Positions 1-11,300 of a stretch of DNA of 64,000 nt are shown piece after piece (within the stretch, counting starts at the first letter, position 1; each line of letters opens with the position of its first letter). Position numbers and translations under genes: made by a program. Origin of the DNA: Gavia stellata (lineage: Eukaryota > Chordata > Aves > Gaviiformes > Gaviidae); contig NC_082596.1 of assembly GCF_030936135.1 (NCBI RefSeq), positions 78,384,388-78,448,387 on the forward strand, in the 5' to 3' direction. The notes beneath the pieces are model-generated. The model worked only from the letters and a program-made list of their open reading frames with translations, was not told the origin of the DNA and ran no database searches.

Positions 1-113
1 TTTTAAGATTTGGCTGGATGGGGTGCCTGGCCATCTTGTCTAGACCATGCTTTTAACAACAAATGTTGGACCAGATGATTCTTGAAGTCCCTTCCAACCT
101 GGTATTCTATGAC
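1..113 (+). mobile_element. CR1 LINE 3' end, cut by window edge
   Basis: The stretch from about 61 reads as the CR1 3' end: a GTTGGACCAGATGATT block, then GTCCCTTCCAACCTGG, then one terminal ATTCTATGA octamer. The GGCTGGATGGGG and GTCTAGACC words at 12-50 fit the part just upstream in the CR1 3' UTR. It is a diverged, 5'-truncated non-LTR retrotransposon fragment with no coding capacity, and the copy continues off the left edge. Confidence 0.75.
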
Positions 114-3100
114 TGAAATATCTGAGAGGTTGCTATAGCAGTCATTTACAAGCTTCTGTTCCAAATACACATCAGTGGACCCAGTTGTATCTCAATCAGC
201 TGGTTTGAAGAAAACTTCTGAAGTTGGAATATTTTGTTGATTAATATCAATATCTTTTCTCCAGAGCAACAAGACCAGGTAATCCTCACATCTTCTAGAG
301 GAGCTTTCCCAACGTGAAGTAGGCCTCACTAGTGAGGCAAAAGGCTGGGCTGCATTTGCCAACCACATTTACTTTACAGTTCCCCATTCGTTAGCAGTAG
401 CAGCAGTAGGATTAGGCTGTGCTTTCAACCCGCAATTGCCACGTTTAAGGTGTGATGCTGTGCCAGGACCTGACTCAGCCCACACACCCAAAGCCTCCCT
501 TCACAAAATCACTCCAGCCTCCCAAACCCCAGCACCCCAGTCTATCACTCATCCAATACCACTGGATTTCATGGCCAGAGTGACTTCTTGTCCTCAGTAG
601 CAGTTCAGTCCCTCCTGCCTCGCTCCAGAAGCAACACTTGCTCCAAAATCTTGGCAACCATTGCTCTTGGCAGAACTCTCCAAATTTGGGTCCTGGGACT
701 TTACCAATTCTTACAATTTCCTGCTGTCAGCTGGATGCTCTTGTCGAATATGCAGCTGAAGCTCGTACTGCTTCATGTGATTCTGGAAGCCATCTGTGGT
801 TAACACATTTTTACTAAGGTCACTAAGTAGCTCAGCAGAGCTCCTGTCTGTTTGAAAGCAAGCAGTGCCAGCTCCATCTCCGAAGGGAGCATGTGGCATT
901 TGTCTGTCAGAACACACTGAAGCTGTGGAGAAGGAGAGGAAGAAATGCAGGACCTCTGCAGGAATGGGAGAGATAGTATAGCTCTGGCAAGTGGGAAAAT
1001 TACGGACAAAATCTACCTGAGATCCAAATCTGAAGTGATGTTCAACTCTTCTGTACTTTTGTGCTTAAGTCCAACCCAATTTCAGTATTGACTTGTTGAT
1101 GACATTTCCTAGAGTATTCCTTTCTCGGTCTAAGCAAAATAGTAACTGATGGCCATTAAATAAATAATGGCACAATAATTATGAAAACATGCACCCAGGT
1201 TGTCTTTCTTGGAGCCAAGAACACTGTAAAATTAGCAGCAGGAAATGTTTCATTTAGGAAAAATACTGGTCATTCCGTCTTGCAAAACCACATTTCACTG
1301 AGTTCTCAAAAAGTCTCACAGAAGTCCTGGAGATAACATGTGTAGACTTTTATTTGCTTTTAAGTGTTTTCAGAACTAGGATGATATCTTGAATTTTGCA
1401 GGATTGTACCATTCATTTGCACGGTCATTTGCAGCCCCTGTTAGGAGGGAGCTTCCTTTAAAATAACTATGACAGCTATTAAGGGAAAAACTGAAAGAAT
1501 GACAGACATTTTGCAAAAACAGCTTTTTAGATACATATGAATATGGTTTTCTTTCATATGAGTACAGCTACCTGTATTTATTTATTTTAACTGCTCATTT
1601 TATATTTAGATTTATATATTTCTGTTCTGTAGTATGGCTTAACCGGATTAACCTGTATAGGTCAGTAAGTGCCATGTATCAGATTTGATCACTGCAATAA
1701 TTTTGAAGGGCTGCATAGCTACAGTTTTGCTTTATGTGCATTTTGTTTTACTTTCAGTGGATTGTGCAGATGGAGTAAAGATCATAATAAAATGTCTACA
1801 AACAAAATAATTTTACCATATATATGCCTTCCTTTTTGCAGGGAGAATATGTAGATTGTATTGTGTGAGTCAGTGGTCTTTGAATCAATGGTCTTGTCCT
1901 GTATTCAAGAAACCAGTTTTTTTTTTTTTAATCAATTAAAATGATAGGAACACCATTTGCCCCAACTGAGTGCGAATAAAGAATAATCCAGTCCAATAAC
2001 CTGCCTCTGGAAAAAAAAAAGCCACATTATGATTCAGTGGAACATGCAAGAAACCCATTGTGACATAATCTGCCTTTCATATTTTTGTCTCATATCTGTA
2101 TCTACTGTCTTGCACGGACATTGTTCATGAGACAATAGGATCAATATTGCTCGTAACTTATGTTATTATTGGTGATTATCAGACTTATTTTGAGAACCAT
2201 AGAAAACCAAATCCATTTTGTCACCCTGATAAATACTTGTTCTTAAAAGCCTCCCATGACAGAGTTCCACAGATTAACTGCAGGCTGTGCGAAATAACAT
2301 ATCCAACTTACTAATTTTGCATTTCATTCCTTTAATTTTCAGTAATTTTTTTCTTAAAAAACAAGATAAAGAAAACATAAGATTCCAAGCAACCTTTTCT
2401 AAAGTTTCCATATTATGTGCATTTACTATGTTCCCTCTTATGTTTTCATTTCTGTGGATAACAGTCCTATACACTTGCTAAATAGAAGAAACTCTGTTGT
2501 TTTTGATAACTTGTGTTCTGAAGAATCTGTCTCTAGTTCTGCAATATTTTTATGAGATCAGGTAAGTAGGGTAATATGACTTAAGATGAAGCTATATGAT
2601 TGATCATTATAAAGGCATTATTGTATCTTTTGAATTATTCATCATCCTATTCTTTACGCATTCTAATGCTGTTTTGACTGTAGTTGTATATTGAACAGGT
2701 CTTTCCTGAGCTGCCTATGGTACCAGTCTTGAGTTTGTCTAGTTAATTTGGAATTTCATAAAACTGCCTGAGCAGTTTTAAATTTCTGAAGAGTTTTATT
2801 CCTTTCCTCCCACCTTCCCTATATCTCCTACCTGAAAACAGGTTATCTCCAAGAGTAGATGGTTTCCTAATTAATGCTTCTAAGTTTGCACAAGTGCAAA
2901 CTGTATGAATGATTAGGAAGTGTATAATTGGAGGTTAATATCTTGAAACCGGAAAAGTATGAAATAGTACAGAATTTGGAAACTAAGTCAAATTATAAGA
3001 GTGACTATAAAAACAGCATGACCAAAATAAGAAAGGGCAAGGTACAAGCAGAGAGAAAACCAATGCACTTCTGGACAATTTTGTATTTATCCCATGCTTT

Positions 3101-4536
3101 TTGAAAGAAGGAGACTGTGGGAATAGTTGACCCATTATTCAGCTAATAACAGATGGTATCAAAACATCTAAAATACTGATCTATATTTCACTTCAATCTT
3201 TAATAAAAAGGTTATCTATGATTAGATGACCAATGTAGTTACCATCTGTGATGAAAATGGGGAAGAAGGGAGACTACTGAGGTATTTTCAGATTATCTGG
3301 ATCTCGAGTAGTTGCTTCAGTAACCTCAGAACTTATTAGTAATTACTCTTAAAAGTTTATGGAGGCTGAGTGAGGCCAAGAGTTAAATACTAGCTTCAAA
3401 AAGGGGGAGGAAGAAAAGTAAAAGAACACAAGGAATTATAGATCAGTCAGACTGTAATTTAGCACCTTAAATAATAATGCTAAACACCTCAAGCAAGTCT
3501 GTATATAAATCAAAGGTGAATTTCACCAGGTTCTAGATGTGTGTAATCAAATATATTTCTGTAGGAAATTCTGTCATCATTTTTTGAAGAGCAACAGTAG
3601 CACATAGCTGCAGTTACAAGACTTGAGAGAGCAAGTCCTGATAACCAAACTCAGTAAAATGAATCCAGAAAAATTCAGTAAAAAAAGTTGTGTATCCCTG
3701 ATGGAGAAGTTAATGTTGTTAAGCAATTGCCCATACAGATTTACTGTTCCTCAGCCTATGGGTTTCAAGGTCACAGGGAGAGCCAGGCCCCCTGCACAAA
3801 ATTTAATCCCCCCTTCTACAATTGCGGACAAGCCAGATGTATTGATGTATCGCTCTTACGGCAGGGGTGGCTCATGGGCTGGTGTACCCCAAGAGCAGCA
3901 CTAAGCAGGGCTTGTTGACCTGCCTTTGGCCATGCTGCCACAGCTGAGCTCTGGAAGTGCATTTCAGACGGTGGTCGTGCGTATTCTCCCTGGCAGGGCA
4001 ACTTGCCCTGCAACTGCAGCTCAGCATAAGGTAGCTTGATGGATGTGGGCAGTGGCAGTACCGTGTCAAGACTATAGCAATGGGTTTGCTCTTCCGGGCA
4101 ACTTTGGTAGCCAGCTGCTGAGGAGGGGAATCCGGCCACTGGTAGACTTGTGGGCAGTGTATTTTTCCCAGGCCAATTGCTATGGCTCTTTTGAGTGCTT
4201 ACTATGCTGCAGGACTGTGGGATTCAGCATCTCTTCCTTGCAATTTATCTTTTGTGGCTGGGGATGTCCTAGAGCTGGGTAGAGTAACTGATAGCAAAGG
4301 ATCTGTCTCTCTTCTCCCTCTGCTGAGAGCTAGTGTGCATCCCTGACCAGAACACTCATGCAGGAGAAGACAACAGGGAAGGGAAAATGAAGGAAAGGGG
4401 TGATGGAGATTGAGCGAGAGTGGGAAAGAGAAAGATGCAGAGAACAGGAGCTTCTCCTGTATCTCCTGTTCCTATTTAGCTCTCTCCCTAGGACCTATCA
4501 CAGATCCCTTGACACTAGTAATAAGCTGTGACATCG
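114..4536. other. Upstream intergenic DNA, no gene seen
   Basis: This stretch is AT-rich and non-coding as far as I can see. Every reading frame is short and none resembles a known protein. About 2920-3600 is purine-rich on the + strand and holds a possible LINE relic, listed separately. About 3740-4290 is more GC-rich and has open frames of 76-107 codons on both strands. I recognise none of these and there is no exon-like structure. Confidence 0.6.
3380..3545 (+). mobile_element. Possible decayed LINE reverse-transcriptase segment
   Basis: An A/G-rich run (AAAAAGGGGGAGGAAG) is followed by GGAATTATAGATCAGTCAGAC. The order resembles the part of LINE ORF2 that encodes Lys-Lys-Gly, then Asn-Tyr-Arg-Pro-(Val/Ile)-Ser-Leu, in CR1/L3-type elements. 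Stops and frameshifts break every frame, so it is at most a fossil. Only two short words support the call, and chance similarity is possible. Confidence 0.35.
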
Positions 4537-4640
4537 CAGAACCACAGAATAGTTGAGGCCAGAAGGGACCTCTGGAGATGGTTCAGGTAGAAGTTCTCTA
4601 GGTTAACAAATCTCCTGCTGGAAAGTGGAATGCCTCTGGC
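4537..4640 (-). mobile_element. CR1 LINE 3' end fragment, diverged
   Basis: The sequence begins with CAGAACCACAGAATAGTTGAGG, the reverse complement of a CR1 3' terminus, and continues with AGAAGGGACCTCTGGAGATG and a CTCCTGCTGGAAAG word. This is the order of the antisense CR1 3' UTR. Similarity fades after about 4640, so the inner edge is approximate. It is old and has no coding capacity. Confidence 0.65.
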
Positions 4641-7290
4641 ACATGGTTGCTTTGACAAGCAGCTGTGGACTTTAACCTTTTGTTCTGTGTTATTTTGCTT
4701 CTCCAGAGGGGTACAGCAGATGCTTAGACACCAGGTGCTCAAGGAACAAATTCTTTGATGTTTTTGGAGTCCCAAGGGTACACAGTGGATAGTTTCTGAC
4801 AATCTTAAGTGCTAGCTTTGCTTTTTTTCCCTTTTAGAAAAATGAGGCAGAATACATGGAGAACTTGTTTTCTGAAAGTCTTTTGCTTTTCAACTCCAGA
4901 TTATAAAATTCACTGTACCTTCCTTTTCCCTGAGGCACAGCAAACTTTCAGGTTGAGCTAAGTAAGGAGGTATATTTTAGGCTACCTAGGGATAATGGTC
5001 TCTAAAAACATATGGCATTTCAACTTTAACAATGACATAATTGTCATTTGACTGTAATAATGTTCATTTAATTAAATGCATCCTGGGGAAAAAAAAAAGA
5101 AGCGTTAATATGTTAGTTTAAAAGCAGAGCATTCAAATTAGAAGGTCAAATGCAGGTTCAGGTACTGAGCAGTTTTAATTCCCTTGTCTGTATATAGAAT
5201 CGTGCGGTCATTAATTACATGACACTATGGTATTTTTTTTTGCCTCTAACTATAGATCTGCTCAAAGGATTGATGTGGGTTCTAGACATTATGGTGTGGG
5301 ATGTTCCTAGCTGGAGTTTGAAGAATGAATTGAAAGATGCAGGTTTCTAGTTTGGAGAGGGAAAGTAGAGGGCGAGTCCATCAGGTGGGCAAGAAAACAC
5401 AGAGTGGAATGGAAACGCAACTGGGTACTTCCTCTTGCTCAGCTGTTGAAGCACGTTATGTCTGGTCTTTCAGAAGAGAGTTATGCTGAACTCATTGTTC
5501 TGGAAAGGCACGAGATACCACCGGGCAACCTTTGGCTTAATTAAGTTTTTGCTGTGGAATTATAATTTTATTTCCTGAGAAATTGCATGAGACTAATATA
5601 ATGAAAAATTAGTTGTTACAGGCATAAGATCTTACTGAAATACAGATGACATGATCATCATAGTAAACTTTTTGGAATGGCCTTTTCTGTTCAAGTCCAG
5701 AGAGGTGGAAAGTAGTGGAAAGCCATTAAAGCAGAATCAGCTGGGGGAAGAAAGACAACCAGTACCATCGTCTGTATTAACATTCTGTGTAAGCTTCAAG
5801 TACTTTTTTGGGGATGGATGGTGTATACGTGGAACAGAGAACATGCTTCATTTTGCCTGTTCAGATCTTTTACATTTTCGTGAGTCCATACAGAATCATG
5901 TAATTACTTTTGTACTGTAAATAAGTACATATGTGATATTGGTCTTCCCACCCTTGAGAGATCAAAACTCAGATGCCTTCAAATCCCAAATATTGCGATC
6001 TGCTTTTAAAAGAAGTTTTATATTGTAATTCTGGTTTGCCTCTTGATTTTTTTTAAACTCCCCTTGCTTATCCCACTATATATGTGTGTGTGACAGTGAG
6101 GGTGGCCAACTCCACAATTATTGCAGTGACTGCAAGTAAAGCCTTTTCATGTTGCAAAAATTCTCACACCCACCTCTACTAACTCCTTCCCGGTAATTAA
6201 TTCTGCCAGAATGTTCTCCCCACATAGATTTGTGTTCATCCTTCAATCTTATCACTGCTGCTTCTGAGAGTTTTTCACTCTCTCTCTCTCCCAGAACAGT
6301 GGGCGCAGTTGTAACTTTCCACTTCTTCCTCATCTGTTCCTTCTGCCCCAGCAAGCACTTCAGGGGAAGGAAGAGTGAAAGCCAAGGAGCTTTTCTTCCT
6401 TCCAGCCAGCTGAGAGGAACAGGGAGCAGGGAAGCTCAGGCCTCATCCTTGTTTCAAACCCGAGGAATCTAAGTGTAAGTGTATGGACAGGGCTTCCGAG
6501 CTATATGTTCTACAGGTTTCTCTGCTTTCTTACACTGGTGGTTGATGCACCTCTTCTTCTGGATAAAAACATGAACAGTGGCAGAGAAAGAAGGCAGCAT
6601 TAGGCATTGAAGGGGCCCTTTCGGTCCCTATCATCTTAGTTGTCTGCCTTCTCTTCCACCTGGCTAATGGTCAGCCCTCTGCTCTAAATCTCTCACTTAT
6701 GACCACTTACGGTAGCCCCAGTCTTTCACCTTTTGTAGTATTGTAGTACTCCCAAGTCCTTCTTGTTCCTGGCATTACTCCAGCCACCAAGAACCACCGC
6801 TGGGACATTTAGGCCCAGTAGCATCCACGTCACTTTGGTCTCTTCCTCTCCCTGGAGAGCTTAGTCAGCCCTGCATCCGCTGGGAGATAAAGAATGTGGC
6901 AAAGCAACACCAGAGGCTGGAGAGTGGGTCAGAGAAAGCAGAGAGGGATTTGTCCTGTGGGGAGGCGGTGGGCTGGGGAAGGAGAACTGCGTCCTTGTGC
7001 TTGCAAAACTTTGGCTGGTAGGTGCTGTGCACGATGGATATGTAACTTTAGCGAGTTACATGTCCAGTTTGTTTCAACTGCCTGCTTTGTTAGGAATAAC
7101 TAAGCCCTTCAGAACAAGGAAAGCTGGGGAAAATGTATGTTATGCTGCTTCCTAACCTGAATGCCTGTTCTTGACAAAAATCGAAGTATGATTTTTAAAA
7201 AGGAGATTCAGCCTCCGGGAAAGGAACCCAGCGAAACAGACCTACCAAGCCCTCCGCCCGTGGGAGTAATTTCAAGGAGACTTTCCAAGG
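4641..7290. other. Upstream flank of ADCY2, no gene seen
   Basis: This is mostly AT-rich unique-looking DNA that becomes gradually more GC-rich towards the CpG island. A pyrimidine-rich CTCTCTCTCTC run lies near 6279 and a short TATATATGTGTGTGTG run near 6078. No frame resembles a conserved protein. Distal promoter elements or an upstream non-coding exon of ADCY2 could lie here, but the sequence alone does not show one. Confidence 0.5.
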
Positions 7291-7377
7291 TATCTCCCTC
7301 CTGCGTCGGGAGGTGCTGCCACGCACCCGCGGGAAGGCGCGGCGCGCCCCGGAGCTGCCCAGCTGCGGCGTCCCCTC

Positions 7378-7419
7378 GGGGGGCCGGGCAGGGCCGGGGC
7401 CGCGGGAGGCGGGCGCGGG
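7378..7419 (+). promoter_or_regulatory. G-quadruplex-prone G-run cluster
   Basis: Seven runs of three or more G (7378-7383, 7386-7388, 7391-7393, 7396-7399, 7404-7406, 7411-7413, 7417-7419) are separated by loops of 2 to 4 bases. This satisfies the usual G4 motif on the + strand. It lies about 580 bases upstream of the ADCY2 start, in the promoter or 5' UTR. Folding is inferred, not shown. Confidence 0.55.
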
Positions 7420-7768
7420 AGCGGCACCCGGCGCGCCCCCCGGCCACCTGCCGCCGCGCTGTCGCCGTCGGGAGAGGGACCTGCGGAAGCACCGGACCCC
7501 TCCGGCGGCGCCGGGGTCTCCCGGCCGGACGCAGGCGGGGGCCGGGCGGAGGGGCGCGGCAGCTGCAGCAGGTGGCCTTGCCCCTTGAGCATCTCGCGGC
7601 GCCGGGGCGGAGGGGCGCGGGGCAGGGGCTGCTTTCACGGTCGCCCGCGGAGGCGCCTCCCGCTCCCGCCGCCGCCCTTGGGCGCTTGCTCGGGGCGGCC
7701 GCCCGCTCCCCTCCCCGGCGAGGAGGAGCGAGCCTCCCGCCCCCACCTCCGGAGGAGCCGGGCAAGGC

Positions 7769-7972
7769 ATGTGCGTGCGGGGTGGCGCTTTCCGGGGGCG
7801 CACCAAGCCCCGGGCTGGCTACGCGGCGGCCGCGGCCGCCCAGCGCACCATGCCGCTGCCGCCGCGGCCGCCGCCGCCGCCGCCGCGGCTCCTCCTCTCC
7901 GCCTCCCGCGCGGGAGCGCGCTCCGCTCCACTCCCCGGCTGCCTCCTGCAGCAGCGGCGGCGGCGCCGCTGA
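7769..7972 (+). other. Upstream ORF of 67 codons in the ADCY2 5' leader
   Basis: An ATG at 7769 with G at -3 opens a frame that ends at TGA 7970-7972, 23 bases before the ADCY2 ATG and in a different frame. A second ATG in the same frame at 7850 has the better ACC-ATG context (A at -3) and would give 40 codons. The peptide is low-complexity (Ala run, Pro run, C-terminal Arg run) and resembles no domain, so any role would be as a translational brake. It matters only if transcription starts upstream of 7769 or 7850, which is not known. A chance opening in stop-poor GC-rich DNA is the alternative. Confidence 0.45.
7858..7890. repeat. GCC triplet run in the ADCY2 leader
   Basis: Interrupted GCC/CGC triplets fill this stretch, and a second shorter GCG run follows at about 7954-7968. 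They give the Pro run of the upstream ORF, and Ala runs in another frame. Such runs are length-variable and strongly structured as RNA. Confidence 0.7.
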
Positions 7973-7995
7973 AGGAGTTGCGCGGACTCTGCCCG

Positions 7996-8226
7996 ATGTG
8001 GCAAGAAGCGATGATGATGAGGAGGAGACGCCGCTACCTGCTGGAGCGCGCAGAGCAGGCGGGCGGCGGCGGCTGCGGGGCGAGCGGCGAGCAGTCCCGC
8101 TCCCGGGACTGGCTCTACGAGTCCTACTACTGCATGAGCCAGCAGCACCCGCTCATCGTCTTCCTGCTCCTCATCGTGATGGGCGCCTGCCTGGCCTTGC
8201 TCGCCGTCTTCTTCGCCTCCGGGCTG
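7996..8226 (+). CDS. ADCY2: ADCY2 coding exon 1 (N-terminus and TM1)
   Basis: This exon encodes the first 77 residues of adenylyl cyclase type 2, a plasma-membrane enzyme making cAMP from ATP; the family is stimulated by Gs-alpha, and type 2 also by Gbeta-gamma and PKC. The peptide starts MWQEAM, has a Met-Met-Met/five-Arg run (residues 6-13), a Gly-rich stretch (23-31), then SRDWLYESYYCMSQQHPL, which I recognise as near-invariant in ADCY2. A hydrophobic helix follows (about 53-74, TM1). The exon ends in phase 0 at a GTAAGA donor (8227). ATG 7996 is the first in-frame ATG and matches the known N-terminus, but its context is weak (C at -3, T at +4); ATGs at 8011, 8014 and 8017 are alternatives. 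From memory, the mammalian protein has a shorter Met/Arg run. Catalytic domains are not in this window. Confidence 0.95.
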
Positions 8227-8327
8227 GTAAGAGACGCCCTCCCGGCCTGGGACGCGCGCCGCCGGCGTCCCCGCTGCCGCCGCCCGGCTGGCATCCCCGC
8301 ACCCGGCGCCCTCCGCCAGGCCGAGCC

Positions 8328-8364
8328 GGGCGGGGCGGGACGCGACGGGACGGGACGGGGCGGG
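8328..8364 (+). promoter_or_regulatory. G-run cluster just inside intron 1
   Basis: Seven runs of three or four G (8328-8330, 8332-8335, 8337-8339, 8347-8349, 8352-8354, 8357-8360, 8362-8364) lie about 100 bases after the exon 1 splice donor on the non-template strand. They match a G-quadruplex motif and also contain overlapping GGGCGGGG Sp1-type boxes. Intronic G-runs near a donor can act as splicing enhancers. That role, or R-loop formation, is inference here. Confidence 0.5.
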
Positions 8365-11300
8365 CGAGAGCCGGTGCTGCTGCTCCCGCGGAGGAAAGTT
8401 GGTGGCGGGAGGCGCCGGGGTGGCGGCGGGCAGCGGCTGTGGGGCCGGGGACCCCCCGCCCGAACTTCGCTGCCTGCTGTTTTGAGGCGACGCTGGAACA
8501 GCGGCAGCGCGGCCGATGGGGCGAAAACTGAGTCAACAAGCGCATCGAGTTTAATTCGCTTAATTCATTGGCTCTGCTCCCCTCCAACTGGCAGCTTGGC
8601 CGCCTTGGCCGTTTTAGTGGCAGGGTTTAAATCGCCGCACAAAAATACAGCCCGTACCAGTATCTGAAGTAACATTTTTACGGCAAGTAAGCAGGGGCCG
8701 TTCCCTCCTTGTTTTCCCCCCTCATTATACCATTTTCCAGCGTTTGACCTATTTTCTCAAGAAAGCTTTTGGGGCAGCGCAGCCTTCGTTTTTCAGGGAG
8801 GTGCAGTTTGGTCGGTCGGATACCTTTTCCGCATGTCCAGTGCAGGGCTTCCAGTCTTAGGGAGGAAAAATATGTCACAGCGGCAGATGACAGTCGGTAT
8901 CAGTTTATCTCACCCAGAAATCTGTGGCGTTTTGCCCTTGCGTTGAACGCGAAGGAAAAGCTGCAGAGGGCACTAAAATTCTTGCTCCTTACAGAGTTTT
9001 CCTGCTGTTAATGATTAGAGGCAGTCTGTTTGCATTACTGTATACTTCTGAAGTAAAGAAAGGGGACTTGAGGGGGTCTCAGACTGTTTTTTTCTTTTTT
9101 TATATCTTCTAATGGTCTTCTGGAAAGCTTAATGTTTATTGAATAGAGCTAGTGATCTCTAAGAGCGAGGATGAGTAAGTTAGTGTAATCTAATGGATTC
9201 TCTTCTAGAGGCACTGCACATAACAGTGTTTGCATAAACAGACGGAGAATCCTGCTTTCTTGCTTGTTATGACCAAACTTCTGTCTCAAAAACTGCAGGA
9301 ACTGCTTGCAGGATTAACTAAACTTGGAGTTAGTTGGTGGTTTATTTCCTTTCAGCATTTGTATTAATTGTTTTTTGAGCGTTTTGTTTAAAGTGCCATT
9401 CCTACTAAATACAGAACACTTGTAAAAGAGCTAATGTGAGGCCAGTAATGGTGATGCTTCATAATTCATTTCTTTAATGCCTGAATGTTTCAATTTTGGA
9501 GCTCTCTGTACAAAACACAGGTTTGACACCTTATCTCATTCTGGTGTGTTAACTTGGGGGCTTGTCCATCAGGGCTGAAGGGACCAATGATGGAAATGGA
9601 AGTCCGTTGGATACAAAGGCTGAGGCATAGTTCCGTGTGGAGGTGTACATGATACTTGCCTACAGTCAAGGGGGCAGAACTTGGGCTTGACAGTGTTTAG
9701 CACTAAATTTTGTAGCTTTTGGTCATGGTACAATCTACAGCTTGTTTACAAGTTGCACGTGCTTATTTTTGTAATTCCGTTTGTTGAGGTAAATCATTCA
9801 CGATAACAATGGCGGCATAACACTGGGCCCACATCGGAGGACTGCTGAAACTTAGGGAAACAAAACTGTGAGCTGGCCGAATCTTGCCAGGCATTACTAC
9901 TTCAGAAAGAGTGGATTTTATAGTTCAGTCTGCATTTGGAATTCCAGACATACCGGAAGAGGAAAGAAAATGCTTTAAAACCTTTTTCCTGAGCCTTTAT
10001 CTTCCTGTGGCTAACAACTGGACGGGTGAGTGGAGAGAGAGGTGGGGTTTATCCTTAAAAGTTTCCAGTCAACGGATGAAAGTAACTTCAGGCGGAGAGA
10101 AAGCTTGCCTATACGGACTTCCAGCCACAGGATGTTGGGCAAAATCCTTTGGAGCCCTGCCCAGAGTTTCACCTAAAAGCGTTTTATTATAGTCTAGCTC
10201 TGGTTGCATTTGTGATTAAAATATTCCTGAAGGTTTCGATCTGTTTCTCCAGCACCTGAATAAAGAATACTCTTTTTATATAGCTGTGGCGTCTTAGTCA
10301 TTTTTTTGGTGCCTGATGATATAAAAGCGGCAAGCAGTTATGAGTGTCTGAGCCACAAGAGCCAATATTAATATCCTTGTCTTTATTTTACACATCCAGT
10401 ATGTATGTGATCGTTTTGACAGAAGATTTAATTTTGTAAAGGAGGCGCAATGGAAGTGAAGTGGGGTAGTTCTGTGTAGGTCTGTGCTGTGCATTTGAAG
10501 TTAAAGGAAATCTTTCCTAACAGTTGTTTCCTTTAGATTTTGTACAAAGCAGTTAAGATTTTACTGAAAATTACTTAAGCCCGTTGTGGAAACAAAACTC
10601 CAAAATGACTCACCATAACACTCAATTCTTATTTCTCACTTGTACTTCGAAGAACAGCTTAGAACGTGGAACGGGGGATCAGACATTGTTCAGAGAAAAT
10701 GTATATTCGTGAAGCATGAACCATTTTTATGTTCTAGGCTTTCTTAAAAAAACCCTGAAACCAATGGAAGTGAGAGGCTTTCCTTCTATTTTAATTTTGT
10801 ATTTGGTTGTTAAAATATATCACTGTGATGTCTGAGTTGTCTTTTTTTTTTTCCTTTGGCAATGTATCCTTAAGTGTTCCCAAACAGAGCCAACCACACA
10901 GGGTTGTATTCCACTTACTCAGCTATTTCAACCTGTCAGAATACGAGCTGTAGCCTTCCTGATTTCAGATGAAAAATTTATAAAAGCTGTTGCAAAATTA
11001 CAGTAAACAAGGTTACTTACAAAGTGTGCCTGGAAATCTGATTACTTTTCTTTCAGACAATGTACTGCTGTTGTTACTGAGAGAGGTTTCTTGGGAGGTT
11101 TTCCTTTTGTTTGTTTCAGAAAAATACTGTGATTGTGATGTTTGGAATTAAGCACTCTGTCTTCTTGAACACTAGATATAAGACTCCCAAAGTCTGCTTG
11201 AAAGATGACCATTCAGAGCTTGGAGTTTTAAATAATGTAGTGATAGTATCAACCTTTGAATTTCCTGTGTCAAAGTATCCTCTGTATTTTTCTGTACCTG

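Larger units (their letters stand above)
7290..8530 (+). promoter_or_regulatory. ADCY2: CpG island at the ADCY2 5' end
   Basis: Composition changes abruptly from AT-rich flanks to dense CG dinucleotides, GGGGCGGG/GGGCGGGG boxes and GCC/GCG triplets. The island spans the presumed 5' UTR, coding exon 1 and the first 300 bases of intron 1. I see no TATA box at a convincing place, which fits a dispersed CpG-island promoter. An AP-1-like TGAGTCA (8529-8535) and an inverted CCAAT box (ATTGG, about 8567) lie at the downstream edge inside intron 1. The transcription start cannot be placed by reading. Edges are approximate. Confidence 0.85.

Noticed and set aside
3623..4282. Overlapping 76-107-codon frames on both strands upstream of ADCY2
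   Set aside because: No conserved motif, mutually overlapping, no splice structure. Best explained by somewhat higher local GC.
7585..7995. In-frame upstream extension of ADCY2 exon 1
   Set aside because: The frame is open upstream of 7996 but starts only at a TTG; there is no in-frame ATG before MWQEAM, and the extension is poly-Ala/Pro/Arg. The known N-terminus fits 7996.
7161..8531. 456-codon plus-strand frame across the CpG island, with several overlapping minus-strand frames
   Set aside because: It is Arg/Ala/Pro/Gly-rich in every frame, as expected where GC content removes stop codons. It is out of frame with ADCY2 and resembles no protein.
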